From NCBI GenBank assembly GCA_902560875.1, contig CACENO010000003.1, positions 1-64,000 of the forward strand: 64,000 bases of DNA, written 5' to 3'. Numbering within the stretch: position 1 is the first letter of the stretch; every line of letters starts with the position of its first letter. The notes beneath the pieces were generated by a model. The model did not search any database. It was not told where the DNA came from and saw nothing but the letters and a program-made list of their open reading frames with translations. The translations under genes were made by a program, and so were the position numbers. Below, piece by piece: positions 27,987 to 37,164 of this stretch. Source of the DNA: an uncultured Prochlorococcus sp. Lineage in GTDB: Bacteria > Cyanobacteriota > Cyanobacteriia > PCC-6307 > Cyanobiaceae.

Positions 27987-29583
27987 TCACTTTTTTGCTG
28001 ATTAGCTTATTTAAATCTTTCACTTCTTTAATTCCCATTGAATCACCTATCAGCCCGAATATAAAGAGGCTTATTGACCCTGAAATTAGTAGTTTAGTTA
28101 AATTTCCAATAAATCCATCAGGCCAGTTGACGGATGAATTTATGGTTAAAGCAACCAACCCCGCTATAAAGCCTGCAATTAATAGCTTTAATATATCAAA
28201 TAACCAAGCCTTAATTGGTAGTCGCCCTAAATGTGAATTTAATTTCACTAACAGAGCTATACAAGTTAAGAAATTGATTGCTCCCGTTGCTAAAATTAGT
28301 CCTGGGGCTCCGAAATTGAAGGGCATTTGATTCCCTGTTGGAGTTGGTGCACCTATTAAAATCCAATCAAATACTGCATTTAAAATAATACCTATTACTG
28401 ATAAGTTGAAAGGAGTTTTTGCATCTCCAAGAGCATAGAAGACTCTCACTAATAAATCTCTTCCTAAGTAGGCAGGCATTCCCACCCCATAGGCAATTAA
28501 TAAGCTTGAAACTATGTTGACAGCATTTCCCTCAAAGGCTCCTCTTTCATATATAAGAGAAACAATTGATGTACCTAAAGTTATAAATATGGTTCCCAAT
28601 GCAATCATAGAAGTAGATGAAAGAATCAAGCCCTGACGAACTCTTTCAATTAGGGACTCTCTATCCTTGGCATTATTTAGCTTTGCAAAAGTTGGCAATA
28701 GAGGAATTAATAAAGAATTAGAAAGTAACCCTAAAGGTGCTTGCACAATGAAGTTTGCATAGCTCAGACCTGCTGCAGCTCCTTTGATACCAGACGCAAA
28801 AAAAAGATCAGTAAATACATTTATCGTTAACATTCCAGAAGAAAGTATTGCGGGTCCAAGTATGCGCAGTACTTCCTTGACTCCTGGATGATGCAAGTCC
28901 CAGGTGAATTGCAACCTGGTGAGACCTTTCTTGAACAAGTAAGGAAGCTGAATTAGCCATTGAAGTAACGCCCCTATGAGAGTCCCTATAGCAAGAATTA
29001 CCCCACCTCTTATTGCAACTTGATTTGATTGAACTAATGACCCTTCTTGCAACCAAAAGATTCCAATTAAGAGAATGAGTACCAAGCTTGAGAAAACAGG
29101 AGAAATGGCTGGGATCATAAAGTCATCTCTAGTATTTAGTGATCCAAATCCAATCCCAATTAATCCTGAAAATAAGGCAATTGGCGCCATTATTTGTAAT
29201 TGAATTACTGCAATTTTGTGAATTTCTGGGCTAAGCCCTGGGCCAATAATACTGATTATTGGATTTGCGGCAAATACAAGAAACGCTGCTATTATTAATA
29301 ATATTGTGCTAACAAAAGTTTTAACTGCAGTTAAAATATATGCGCTCTCTTTCTCGTTTTTTCCACTGAGTGCGCTGACAATTGCATTATGAAATGGTCC
29401 ATTCCCACCTCCTAGAAGAATTAAGAAAAAACCAGGCAATACATATGCATAGTTATAGGCGTCATAGGAGGCACTTACCCCAAATGCGCCTGCAATTACA
29501 AGCTGTCTAACTAAGCCGCCTATTTTGCTTATTAAGGTCCCTAATGCAACTACTAGGGCAATGCGTTTAAGAGATCTCGTCAT
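27976..29583 (-). CDS. murJ: Lipid II flippase MurJ (MviN)
   Basis: A 535-aa polytopic membrane protein of the MOP exporter superfamily that moves lipid II across the plasma membrane for peptidoglycan synthesis. The N-terminal LGTLISKIGGLVRQLVIAGAFGVSASYDAYNYAYVLPGFF is the MurJ signature containing the essential arginine region, and about 14 hydrophobic spans follow. The conserved FYALGDAKTP lies near residue 390. ATG at 29583. It is divergent from sfsA with an 80-base gap. Confidence 0.94.
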   Translation of the reverse strand: MTRSLKRIALVVALGTLISKIGGLVRQLVIAGAFGVSASYDAYNYAYVLPGFFLILLGGGNGPFHNAIVSALSGKNEKESAYILTAVKTFVSTILLIIAAFLVFAANPIISIIGPGLSPEIHKIAVIQLQIMAPIALFSGLIGIGFGSLNTRDDFMIPAISPVFSSLVLILLIGIFWLQEGSLVQSNQVAIRGGVILAIGTLIGALLQWLIQLPYLFKKGLTRLQFTWDLHHPGVKEVLRILGPAILSSGMLTINVFTDLFFASGIKGAAAGLSYANFIVQAPLGLLSNSLLIPLLPTFAKLNNAKDRESLIERVRQGLILSSTSMIALGTIFITLGTSIVSLIYERGAFEGNAVNIVSSLLIAYGVGMPAYLGRDLLVRVFYALGDAKTPFNLSVIGIILNAVFDWILIGAPTPTGNQMPFNFGAPGLILATGAINFLTCIALLVKLNSHLGRLPIKAWLFDILKLLIAGFIAGLVALTINSSVNWPDGFIGNLTKLLISGSISLFIFGLIGDSMGIKEVKDLNKLISKKVINR

Positions 29584-29662
29584 TAGTTACCCCCAGGCAT
29601 TGATTGATTGACTAGTTTCCTAAGGGGCTATTTGATCCACTATGGCAAAAAGGACCTAAAAA

Positions 29663-30415
29663 ATGGTTTGCGAATCATTGATTACCTTCCCTTCTCTTCA
29701 GGAAGGAATTCTGCTTAAGAGATATAAGCGTTTCTTAGCGGAAGTGGAACTAAGAAGCGGCGAAATTATTACTGCACATTGTGCGAATACTGGGCCAATG
29801 CTCAGTGTCTTGAAACAAGGAGGACGTGTAAGAGTACGTTATTGCCCATCTCCTACTCGCAAGTTGGATTGGACTTGGGAGCAAGCCGAAGCAATAGATG
29901 AGAAGGGCTCTTCTTGTTGGGTAGGAGTGAATACATCTTTGCCAAACAAATTAATTCGATTAGCTATTGAGGCAGATTTGTTAAAAGAGGATCTAGGGCC
30001 GATAGCTCAAATTCGCCAAGAAGTTGCATATGGAACTAATAAGCGGAGTCGAATTGATTTACTTTTAAAACCAGAGGAAGAATCTCTTGATTCAAGGTTG
30101 ATTTACTTGGAAGTAAAAAATACAACTTGGAAGGAAGGAGAAAAGGCCTTGTTCCCAGACACTGTCACTAAGCGTGGGCAGAAACATTTGATGGAATTAA
30201 TAGCAGTAATGCCACAATCGCGAGCAGTCTTAGTGCCTTGCCTTAGTCGTTGTGATGTTGAAACTTTTGCTTCTGGTGATAAGGCTGACCCTACTTATGG
30301 AAATCTCTTTCGCAAGGCCTTGAGAGCTGGAGTTGAAGTTATACCCTGTTGTTTTGGCTTTCATAAAGACAAAATCACATGGGAAGGTAAAAGATCAATT
30401 GCGAAAATTGGATAA
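29663..30415 (+). CDS. sfsA: SfsA family DNA/RNA nuclease-like protein
   Basis: A 250-aa protein of the SfsA family, named for a sugar fermentation phenotype in E. coli and later shown to have nuclease features. Motifs are LLKRYKRFLAEVEL near residue 17, AHCANTGPMLSVLKQGG near 38, SRIDLLL near 128 with IYLEVKNTTW (the PD-(D/E)XK-like acidic pair), and FPDTVTKRGQKHLMELI. ATG at 29663. A long perfect palindrome follows the stop. Confidence 0.9.
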   Translation: MVCESLITFPSLQEGILLKRYKRFLAEVELRSGEIITAHCANTGPMLSVLKQGGRVRVRYCPSPTRKLDWTWEQAEAIDEKGSSCWVGVNTSLPNKLIRLAIEADLLKEDLGPIAQIRQEVAYGTNKRSRIDLLLKPEEESLDSRLIYLEVKNTTWKEGEKALFPDTVTKRGQKHLMELIAVMPQSRAVLVPCLSRCDVETFASGDKADPTYGNLFRKALRAGVEVIPCCFGFHKDKITWEGKRSIAKIG

Positions 30416-30416
30416 T

Positions 30417-30449
30417 TTTTCCTTGTCTAGGTAACCTAGACAAGGAAAA
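30417..30449. terminator. 16-bp perfect palindrome between sfsA and amt1
   Basis: TTTTCCTTGTCTAGGT and ACCTAGACAAGGAAAA are perfect inverted arms around a single A, two bases after the sfsA stop. It could be the sfsA terminator although it lacks a T-run after the stem, or a protein-binding operator. Confidence 0.55.
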
Positions 30450-30481
30450 CGTAATGTTTTTAATACTAAAAAGCAGGTTTT

Positions 30482-30523
30482 GTATCAACGATAACTAGAC
30501 AAATAGCTTGTTTGGACCATCTT
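30482..30523 (+). promoter_or_regulatory. Possible NtcA-dependent promoter of amt1
   Basis: GTATCAACGATAAC (30482-30495) fits GT-N10-AC and has GTA-N8-AAC against the NtcA consensus GTA-N8-TAC. Twenty-two bases later CATCTT has one mismatch to TAN3T. amt genes are NtcA targets in related cyanobacteria, so the site is plausible but weaker than the one before ntcA. Confidence 0.35.
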
Positions 30524-30536
30524 TCTATATGTACAA

Positions 30537-30560
30537 ATTGGACTAATGAATTAGTCCAAT
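30537..30560 (+). repeat. 11-bp perfect hairpin in the amt1 leader
   Basis: ATTGGACTAAT-GA-ATTAGTCCAAT, followed by TTTATT, ends 24 bases before the amt1 ATG. It resembles an attenuator-type stem or an operator. Confidence 0.6.
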
Positions 30561-30584
30561 TTTATTAGCGGCATCAAATTTCTT

Positions 30585-32048
30585 ATGACATCTGCTTTGA
30601 ATTCGCCTCCTCGAAGGCGAAGTGCTCGCCTCCAGGAAGCAAGCCTTCTTGAAGGCCCAATGCTTCTTTTAAGAAGCATTCGTGGTTTCAGTTCAAACCG
30701 ATCTTTGATGTGGTTGGCATGTGTGCCATTAGCGTTTGTAGGGTTAGGCCTTTTTAACCTTTCTGCCCATGCTGCTGATCTACCTGAGTTAAATGCGGCT
30801 TTCTTGGCCAATAACCTTTGGCTATTAATCGCAACGATTCTCGTAATCTTTATGAATGCCGGCTTCGCGATGGTTGAGGCAGGGATGTGTCGACAGAAAA
30901 ATGCGGTCAATATTCTTGCTAAAAACTTATTCGTTTTTGCTTTAGCTGTTACTGCGTATTGGTTTGTTGGATACTCAATAATGTATGGAGATGCAGTAGC
31001 TGCAGGTTGGCTTTTCTTTAGCGGACTATTTTTTGATCCAACTGTTACACCAGAAGTAATTGGTGAAGCTGGACTAGTTCCAACGGTTGATTTCCTTTTT
31101 CAAGCTGCTTTTGCCGGTACAGCTGCCACAATTGTTTCTGGATTGGTTGCTGAAAGAGTCAAGTTTGGAGAGTTTGTAGTTTTTTCTTTGGTCTTGACAG
31201 CAGTTATTTATCCAATTTCAGGAAGTTGGCAGTGGAATGGTGGTTGGTTAAGTGAAGCAGGGTTTATAGATTTCGCAGGTTCCTCGATTGTTCATTCCGT
31301 TGGTGCATGGGCAGGTCTAGTAGGGGCAATGTTGCTTGGCCCTAGGATTGGAAAGTTTGTAGATGGAAAGGCACAGGCAATGCCTGGTCACAATATGGCC
31401 ATAGCAACACTTGGAGCACTTGTTCTTTGGATTGGTTGGTATGGATTTAACCCTGGATCTCAGTTGGCGATGGATCAATGGGTTCCATATGTTGCGGTTA
31501 CTACAACCCTGGCAGCAGCAGGTGGAGCAATAGGAGCAACAATTGTTTCTACCCTTACCTCGGGCAAGCCAGATCTAACAATGATCATCAATGGAATACT
31601 TGCTGGTTTGGTAAGTATCACAGCAGGTTGTGCAAATCTCACAATGTCTGGTGCATGGTTGGCAGGTTTGATCGGCGGAGTGATTGTAGTTTTTTCAGTT
31701 GCTGCACTTGACTCTTTAGGAATTGATGATCCAGTAGGTGCTTTCTCGGTTCACGGAGTATGTGGTATCTGGGGAACTCTTGTAATAGGCCTTTGGGGGT
31801 ATGACATCCAAGGGACTGGAGCAGGGCTTGGCCTTTTAACTGGTGGGGGTTTATCTCAGCTTTGGATTCAGTTAGTTGGCTGCCTTGCTTATGGTGTTTG
31901 GACTGTAGTTACTTGTTGGATAGCTTGGTCAGTTATCGGGAGTTTCTTTGGTGGGATTCGAGTCTCTGAATCTGAGGAGATTCAGGGCCTTGATATAGGG
32001 GAGCATGGAATGGAGGCATACCCTGACTTTGCTTCTTCTGGTAGTTGA
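30585..32048 (+). CDS. amt1: Ammonium transporter (Amt family)
   Basis: Plasma-membrane ammonium channel. After an N-terminal basic region and signal-like segment (LACVPLAFVGLGLFNLSAHAADLP), eleven hydrophobic spans are predictable. Amt signatures include FMNAGFAMVEAGMCRQKNAVNILAKN near residue 100, FQAAFAGTAATIVSGLVAERVKF near 185, DFAGSSIVHSVGAWAGLVGAMLLGPR with the pore histidine near 235, and DDPVGAFSVHGVCGIWGTL with the second pore histidine near 390. Length 487 aa is normal. Expression is likely nitrogen-controlled by NtcA; the leader and first codons contain several hairpins. Confidence 0.96.
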   Translation: MTSALNSPPRRRSARLQEASLLEGPMLLLRSIRGFSSNRSLMWLACVPLAFVGLGLFNLSAHAADLPELNAAFLANNLWLLIATILVIFMNAGFAMVEAGMCRQKNAVNILAKNLFVFALAVTAYWFVGYSIMYGDAVAAGWLFFSGLFFDPTVTPEVIGEAGLVPTVDFLFQAAFAGTAATIVSGLVAERVKFGEFVVFSLVLTAVIYPISGSWQWNGGWLSEAGFIDFAGSSIVHSVGAWAGLVGAMLLGPRIGKFVDGKAQAMPGHNMAIATLGALVLWIGWYGFNPGSQLAMDQWVPYVAVTTTLAAAGGAIGATIVSTLTSGKPDLTMIINGILAGLVSITAGCANLTMSGAWLAGLIGGVIVVFSVAALDSLGIDDPVGAFSVHGVCGIWGTLVIGLWGYDIQGTGAGLGLLTGGGLSQLWIQLVGCLAYGVWTVVTCWIAWSVIGSFFGGIRVSESEEIQGLDIGEHGMEAYPDFASSGS

Positions 32049-32070
32049 GTCTTTTGAGTTAGATCTTTTT

Positions 32071-32097
32071 AGCCCGGCCTGAAGCCGGGCTTTTTTT
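32071..32097 (+). terminator. Intrinsic terminator of amt1
   Basis: AGCCCGGC-CTGAA-GCCGGGCT followed by seven Ts, 22 bases after the amt1 stop. A strong GC-rich stem and T-run. Confidence 0.93.
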
Positions 32098-32151
32098 ATA
32101 CCTGTTAAATCTTTTCGAATAGATTCACTATCAAGCTCTAAGATTCATGCT

Positions 32152-33366
32152 ATGGATACTCAAGCATTTAAGCGGTCGCTTCATCAGTCGGATCGGTATA
32201 ACAGGAGAGGGTTTGGTTCTCCTACTAAGAGAGCGCAAGCACTTGAGAAGGTTTATCAAAGTAGTTTAATTGGCTCTATTCGTGATAATGGGTATCTGTT
32301 GGAGCATGGAAGATTACGCGTAAAGCTTGCAGAGGCTTTTGGCTTTTGTTGGGGGGTTGAGCGAGCTGTTGCAATGGCTTATGAAACTAGACGGCATTAT
32401 CCAAATGAAAGGATTTGGATTACTAATGAAATCATTCACAATCCTTCCGTTAATGATCATTTGCGCAAAATGAATGTCCGTTTTATATCGGCTGAGAATG
32501 GTATTAAGGATTTTTCAGATGTTGAGAATGGTGATGTTGTGATTTTGCCTGCTTTTGGGGCCACTGTTCAGGAGATGCAATTACTTCATGAACGTGGTTG
32601 CCATATCATCGACACCACTTGTCCTTGGGTTTCAAAGGTATGGCATACAGTTGAGAAACATAAGAAACACACTTTTACATCGATTATTCATGGCAAATAC
32701 AAGCATGAGGAAACTCTTGCAACTAGTTCATTTGCAGGGACATATTTAGTGATACTTGATCTTGAAGAGGCTCAATATGTTGCTGATTACATTCTTGGCC
32801 ATGGCAATCGTGATGATTTCCTGGAACGTTTTGCGAAGGCTTCGTCGCCAGGCTTTGATCCAGATGAAGATTTAAAGCGCATTGGTGTAGCAAATCAGAC
32901 GACAATGTTGAAGAGTGAAACTGAAGAGATTGGCCGTTTATTTGAGTTGACTATGCTTAAAAAATATGGCCCTAAGGAATTAAATGATCATTTTCTTGCA
33001 TTTAATACCATTTGTGATGCAACTGAAGAAAGACAAGGTGCAATGTTCTCCTTAGTCGATGAACCATTGGATATGCTTGTTGTTATAGGTGGGTTTAATT
33101 CTTCAAATACCACACACCTTCAGGAAATTGCCATTACCAAAGGACTTCGTTCTTTTCATATAGATGCTCCGGAAAGAATTGATGAAGTAGATAATATGAT
33201 TACCCACATGCCACTAGGCAAGCCTTTGGTGCAGGAAAAGAATTTTCTGCCTAATGGCAAAGTTTCTGTAGGTATCACATCAGGTGCATCAACGCCGGAC
33301 CGTGTAGTGGAGGATGTAATACAGAAATTAATCAAACTTAGTGAGGACAAAATATTAGCAAGTTAA
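32152..33366 (+). CDS. ispH: 4-hydroxy-3-methylbut-2-enyl diphosphate reductase
   Basis: Last step of the MEP isoprenoid pathway, making IPP and DMAPP for carotenoids and the phytol of chlorophyll. The iron-sulfur ligand cysteines lie in [18 protein letters not shown] near residue 65, [18 protein letters not shown] near 155 and [16 protein letters not shown] near 285. Catalytic histidine segments such as [11 protein letters not shown] and [11 protein letters not shown] are present. Length 404 aa matches the longer cyanobacterial and plastid form. ATG at 32152, just after the amt1 terminator. Confidence 0.96.
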   Translation: MDTQAFKRSLHQSDRYNRRGFGSPTKRAQALEKVYQSSLIGSIRDNGYLLEHGRLRVKLAEAFGFCWGVERAVAMAYETRRHYPNERIWITNEIIHNPSVNDHLRKMNVRFISAENGIKDFSDVENGDVVILPAFGATVQEMQLLHERGCHIIDTTCPWVSKVWHTVEKHKKHTFTSIIHGKYKHEETLATSSFAGTYLVILDLEEAQYVADYILGHGNRDDFLERFAKASSPGFDPDEDLKRIGVANQTTMLKSETEEIGRLFELTMLKKYGPKELNDHFLAFNTICDATEERQGAMFSLVDEPLDMLVVIGGFNSSNTTHLQEIAITKGLRSFHIDAPERIDEVDNMITHMPLGKPLVQEKNFLPNGKVSVGITSGASTPDRVVEDVIQKLIKLSEDKILAS

Positions 33367-33529
33367 AGGAATAGCTTTGCCTTGTTCATATTTAACCTGA
33401 TGATATCTTTGCCAGTTTATTTCCCCTTGCCTTTTCGCTCGTTAAATAATGGATTTGGTTTCCACTCCATTTGTTTAATCACATGTTTTGAAGAAAACAA
33501 GTAAGATGTTCTCCTGATTCTTGGTCCAG

Positions 33530-34090
33530 ATGGAAGAAAGCGAAACTCAAACTGCTTCAACAGCTAATCTCAATGCCTCAAAGGCCCCTCAGAAAGTTGA
33601 GGTTGTTGTTCAAGGGCCCAACGCACAGGGAGAAATAAATATCACTGCTGAACTGGCGATTTTTACTCTTCGTATAGTGTTTTGCTTAATGATGATTCAT
33701 CATGGTTTGGAAAAGTTTCAGGATCCAGAAGGTTTTGCAGAATTTGTTGTTGGGAAATATTTGGGCTTTCTTCCTGGGAATCCTGTTATTTGGACATATG
33801 CAGCTGCAGCAACACAGATCATTTGTCCGATAGGACTGGCTGTTGGGTTTTTTGCAAGATTGTCTTCGGTCGGACTTTTGTCAACGATGCTCTTTGCAGT
33901 CTATTTTCATCTAATCGATACAGGATTGGAAGGCTTCCCATTCGCAGTCGTAGAGAATCATAACTACAATTTTGAATTGTCAGCTATTTATGCAGTAATA
34001 GCATTTTATTTTGCATGCGCTGGCCCTGGAAGGTTATCTGCCTTTAGAAAGACAAATACTATTACTTATTACCCCAAATCAGATTCTTAG
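33530..34090 (+). CDS. DoxX family membrane protein
   Basis: A 186-aa protein starting at ATG 33530 (the ORF track begins 9 bases earlier at a TTG). The first 35 residues are polar; then LAIFTLRIVFCLMMIHHGLEKFQDPEGFAEFVVGKYLGF, the DoxX first helix and loop, and further helices (VIWTYAAAATQIICPIGLAVGFFARL, VGLLSTMLFAVYFHLI, LSAIYAVIAFYFACAGPG). DoxX-like proteins are associated with quinone or thiol redox systems in membranes; the role here is not known. Single gene. Confidence 0.83.
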   Translation: MEESETQTASTANLNASKAPQKVEVVVQGPNAQGEINITAELAIFTLRIVFCLMMIHHGLEKFQDPEGFAEFVVGKYLGFLPGNPVIWTYAAAATQIICPIGLAVGFFARLSSVGLLSTMLFAVYFHLIDTGLEGFPFAVVENHNYNFELSAIYAVIAFYFACAGPGRLSAFRKTNTITYYPKSDS

Positions 34091-34187
34091 ACTAGAAGAA
34101 AATCATTGCTTTTTTAGATTCTTAAGTTTAAAATTGTTTCCTTGATTTGTTTAGTTGTTCAGAATTAAGTCTTTTTTATAGATGTTT

Positions 34188-35744
34188 TTAATGAAGAAAA
34201 TGTCTTGTTCCAGTCATTATCATGGAGATTCCTAACTCATTACAAGCATTGACTGAATCTTCATCTTTTATGCTCCCTCCTGGTTGAATAATTGCTTTTA
34301 TTCCATACTCTCCTGCGATCCTTACTGTGTCATTAAATGGAAAGAATCCATCACTTGCAAGAACAGCGCCCTTAGCTTTTTTCCCTGCAGCATTTAGAGC
34401 TAGCTTGGCTGAACCAATACGATTCATTTGACCAGCTCCAATACCTAAAGTTTGGCCAGAATATGCAACTAGAATTGCATTTGAACGAATGTGTCTGACT
34501 ACACTCCAAGCAAAAGTAAGATCTTTTTTCTCTTCTTCAGTTGGGAGTCTTTTTGTTGCTAATATCCAGTTCTTGGAATCGATCATATGATCATCTTGAT
34601 CTTGTACAAGAATTCCTCCAAGAATACTTCTAGTATTACTTCTCCTTGCTTCATTAATACTATTAGGACTTAATTCTAAAAGTCTTAGTTTTGGTTTTTT
34701 TGCGAGAATAGCTAATGCATCCTCGTCAAAATTTGGTGCAACTATGCATTCAAGAAAAAGGCTAGTGAGTGTTTGCGCGATTTCTAAATTGACCGAACTA
34801 TTTAATGCAACTATGCCTCCAAAAGCACTAATTGGATCTGCACTTAGAGCATTATTCAGTGCATCAGCTGAAGAATTGTTGACTGCAACACCACATGGAT
34901 TTGTGTGTTTAATTACTACTGCTGCATTCTGTTTGCGAGGATTTGGACCAACCTCTCCGTAACCGAATTCGTTGACTGTCGAAAGAGCTGCCTCTAGATC
35001 CAATAGGTTATTTGTACTTAGCTCTTTACCTTGTATTTGTTTAGCTGCTCCCCAGCCTTGAGTATTAGACCCATACCATGTTGCAGCTTGATGAGGATTT
35101 TCTCCATAGCGAAGTTTCTGTTTTATGGGTTGTGAGTTAAGCCATATGGATGATTCGATTCTGGTAGATTCTGCAATCCATTTACTAATTGCAATGTCAT
35201 AAGCAGCTGTATGTTCAAAGGCTTCAAGTGCAAATTGACGACGCATTCCTTTATTAATTGGGCCTTCTTTTAAATTTCCTAGGAAAAAATTGTATTGATC
35301 TGGTCTAGTAAGGATTACTACATCTGCGTGATTCTTTGCTGCTGCACGAATCATTGCAGGGCCACCAATATCGATATTCTCTATTGCGTTGTCCCAGCGC
35401 ACATTCTTATCGGCGACTGTTTTTATAAATGGGTAGAGATTAACTACAACCAAGTCAATTTGATGAATTCCTTCTCTTTCGAGATCATTTATATGATCAG
35501 AATTTTCTCTTTTTGCAAGAATTCCTCCATGTACACGAGGATGAAGTGTTTTAACTCTCCCCCCAAGTATCTCTGGAGCTCCTGTGTAATCAGCTACTCG
35601 AGTAACGGGAATATTTCCACTTTCCAGTAGCTTTGCAGTCCCTCCACTTGAAATGAGTTTGAAATCGTGATTTTTAGTTAGAGCTTCAGCAAAAGGCAGT
35701 AAGCCCTGTTTGTCTGAAACACTTAGCAAGGCTATTGGAGCCAT
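34188..35744 (-). CDS. purH: Bifunctional AICAR transformylase / IMP cyclohydrolase
   Basis: Catalyses the last two steps of IMP synthesis. The N-terminal cyclohydrolase (MGS-like) domain has [18 protein letters not shown] and [26 protein letters not shown]; the transformylase domain has [13 protein letters not shown] near residue 210 and the [12 protein letters not shown] motif near 265 with the catalytic lysine-histidine. Length 518 aa is full. ATG at 35744; divergent from the esterase gene. Confidence 0.97.
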   Translation of the reverse strand: MAPIALLSVSDKQGLLPFAEALTKNHDFKLISSGGTAKLLESGNIPVTRVADYTGAPEILGGRVKTLHPRVHGGILAKRENSDHINDLEREGIHQIDLVVVNLYPFIKTVADKNVRWDNAIENIDIGGPAMIRAAAKNHADVVILTRPDQYNFFLGNLKEGPINKGMRRQFALEAFEHTAAYDIAISKWIAESTRIESSIWLNSQPIKQKLRYGENPHQAATWYGSNTQGWGAAKQIQGKELSTNNLLDLEAALSTVNEFGYGEVGPNPRKQNAAVVIKHTNPCGVAVNNSSADALNNALSADPISAFGGIVALNSSVNLEIAQTLTSLFLECIVAPNFDEDALAILAKKPKLRLLELSPNSINEARRSNTRSILGGILVQDQDDHMIDSKNWILATKRLPTEEEKKDLTFAWSVVRHIRSNAILVAYSGQTLGIGAGQMNRIGSAKLALNAAGKKAKGAVLASDGFFPFNDTVRIAGEYGIKAIIQPGGSIKDEDSVNACNELGISMIMTGTRHFLH

Positions 35745-35805
35745 GGCTTAAGAGAGTTGTGGCAAGTCATGCGCCAACCTACCCCTAGAGATGCAAATTA
35801 GTTGA

Positions 35806-36414
35806 ATGAGCAATGAACTTATCTGCGTAAGTGTTCCAGGAGCTACACATAGATTGATTTTGCTTCATGGGTGGGGAGCAGATGCTGATGATTTGGTTCC
35901 TTTGGGTCAAAAGCTTATAAATAAAGTTGTCAATAGAAAGGTGGAATTGGTTTCATTCCGAGCCCCGCAAAGCCATTCGGGTGGCTATGGAAGACAGTGG
36001 TATGGATTATTCCCTCCTGATTGGGAGGCTGTGCCATTTGCAATTAAGGATCTTCAGATTCGTATAGAGGCAATTTGCAAAAACTCAATCCCTATTGAAA
36101 AAACTGCAATTCTTGGTTTCTCTCAAGGTGGGGCTATGGCAATCTCAACAGGAAGTGATTTGCCTTTGGCAGGCTTGATTGGATGCAGTGCTTATCCTCA
36201 TCCTGGGTGGCTTCCATCTAAAACTTGTCCGCCAACTCTTTTATTGCATGGAAGGCAAGATGAAATTGTGCCTTTTGATGCAGCAAAAAAAATTTTTGGT
36301 TTTTTACAAAAAAATAATATTGACTCTCAGCTTTGCCTATTTGATGGGGGACATGAAATCCCTGAAGAGTTTTATGAAACTATTGAAATATGCCTTAAGA
36401 AATGGTTTATTTGA
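35806..36414 (+). CDS. Alpha/beta hydrolase, carboxylesterase/phospholipase type
   Basis: A 202-aa hydrolase of the short carboxylesterase (YpfH/esterase II) kind. The oxyanion segment ILLHGWGADADDLVPLG is near residue 20, the nucleophile elbow GFSQGGAMA near 105, the acid HGRQDEIVPF near 148 and the histidine DGGHEIPEEF near 182. Serine, aspartate and histidine are all in place, so an active hydrolase is expected; the ester substrate is not known. ATG at 35806. Confidence 0.85.
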   Translation: MSNELICVSVPGATHRLILLHGWGADADDLVPLGQKLINKVVNRKVELVSFRAPQSHSGGYGRQWYGLFPPDWEAVPFAIKDLQIRIEAICKNSIPIEKTAILGFSQGGAMAISTGSDLPLAGLIGCSAYPHPGWLPSKTCPPTLLLHGRQDEIVPFDAAKKIFGFLQKNNIDSQLCLFDGGHEIPEEFYETIEICLKKWFI

Positions 36415-36435
36415 TGGCTAGCTAGAACCCAGTCT

Positions 36436-36804
36436 TCATACAAAAGCATATTCATATTCTTCAATTTCTTCCCAGTCATCAGCAGTAAGTTCTAATCCTT
36501 CAAAAATGTGCCCTTCACCAATAGCATCAACTATTGATCTAAGTGATGGGAAAAGAAAATGATTTTCTTCAGCATATTGGGCACTAAATAGTCCTTTCTC
36601 ACCCCAGAAGAACCGATCTGTTGTGTGTTCGTTACGACGCACGTTAACTAGTGCGGGGGCAAATAATCCTGCTTCTGCTATATAACGCCTTGCAGCTGTT
36701 ACAGGCTTGTGTTCACCAGTTTCCAAGTGATACGTTGGCACGTGAGCTAAAACTCTCTGGCCAGCTAGGCGTCTGCGGCTGATCCGCTTGCGCTTTTTAG
36801 ACAT
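36436..36804 (-). CDS. DUF3155 family protein
   Basis: A 122-aa cyanobacterial protein of unknown function. A very basic N-terminus (KKRKRISRRRLAGQRVLAHVP) is followed by the conserved AARRYIAEAGLFAPALVNVRR and an acidic C-terminus (ADDWEEIEEYEYAFV). The basic start hints at nucleic-acid binding. It is preceded by an unusually long leader, structured on the transcribed strand. ATG at 36804. Confidence 0.78.
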   Translation of the reverse strand: MSKKRKRISRRRLAGQRVLAHVPTYHLETGEHKPVTAARRYIAEAGLFAPALVNVRRNEHTTDRFFWGEKGLFSAQYAEENHFLFPSLRSIVDAIGEGHIFEGLELTADDWEEIEEYEYAFV

Positions 36805-37100
36805 TTAAAAACTCCTTGAGGAGTGGAATTTGATCAGAACTGAATCGGCGAAACGCCGATCTTTTAAAGTCTCGAGCGAGTGCACGAGGGTTTAGACCAC
36901 AAACGTTGAGAGCCGCAAAAATGTTTGTTGTAGGGAAGTCCACAACAAACTCTCAAACTAAACATCCAACTTGGTTGCTTGCTAAGAGGAAACTTTTCTA
37001 CCGCTGCTGTAGCTTTGGTAGCACTCTTAATGCAACCCTGTTGAGTTGATCTTTGAGCAAAAACGGATAAGCGTTGTGCTGGTCGATCCTCCTATCTTAA
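36805..37100 (-). ncRNA. Structured leader or small RNA upstream of the DUF3155 gene
   Basis: About 360 bases between the divergent DUF3155 and kinase genes. On the minus strand a possible -10 (TAAGAT, 37094-37099) lies near the far end, giving a leader of about 280 nt. It contains GTTTGTTGT/ACAACAAAC (36923-36950, loop of 10) enclosed by TTGAGA/TCTCAA, a CTACC/GGTAG stem near 37010, and ATCGGCG-TTT-CGCCGAT near 36850. I do not match it to a named RNA; tmRNA, RNase P and 6S signatures were not found. Confidence 0.4.
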
Positions 37101-37164
37101 TACTTTTTTTTGAATTTTCAAGCAATTGGAGCATTCGCCCCATTGATTATTTATCAGGAGATCG

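Noticed and set aside
30451-30466. GTAATGTTTTTAATAC as an NtcA box for amt1
   Set aside because: The spacer is 10 bases between GTA and TAC instead of 8.
30551-30910. 119-aa minus-strand frame over the amt1 start
   Set aside because: Antisense shadow of amt1; arginine-rich translation of the reverse strand.
36805-37164. tmRNA, RNase P RNA or 6S RNA gene
   Set aside because: No tag-peptide frame, no tRNA-like ends, and no conserved RNase P core could be found on either strand.
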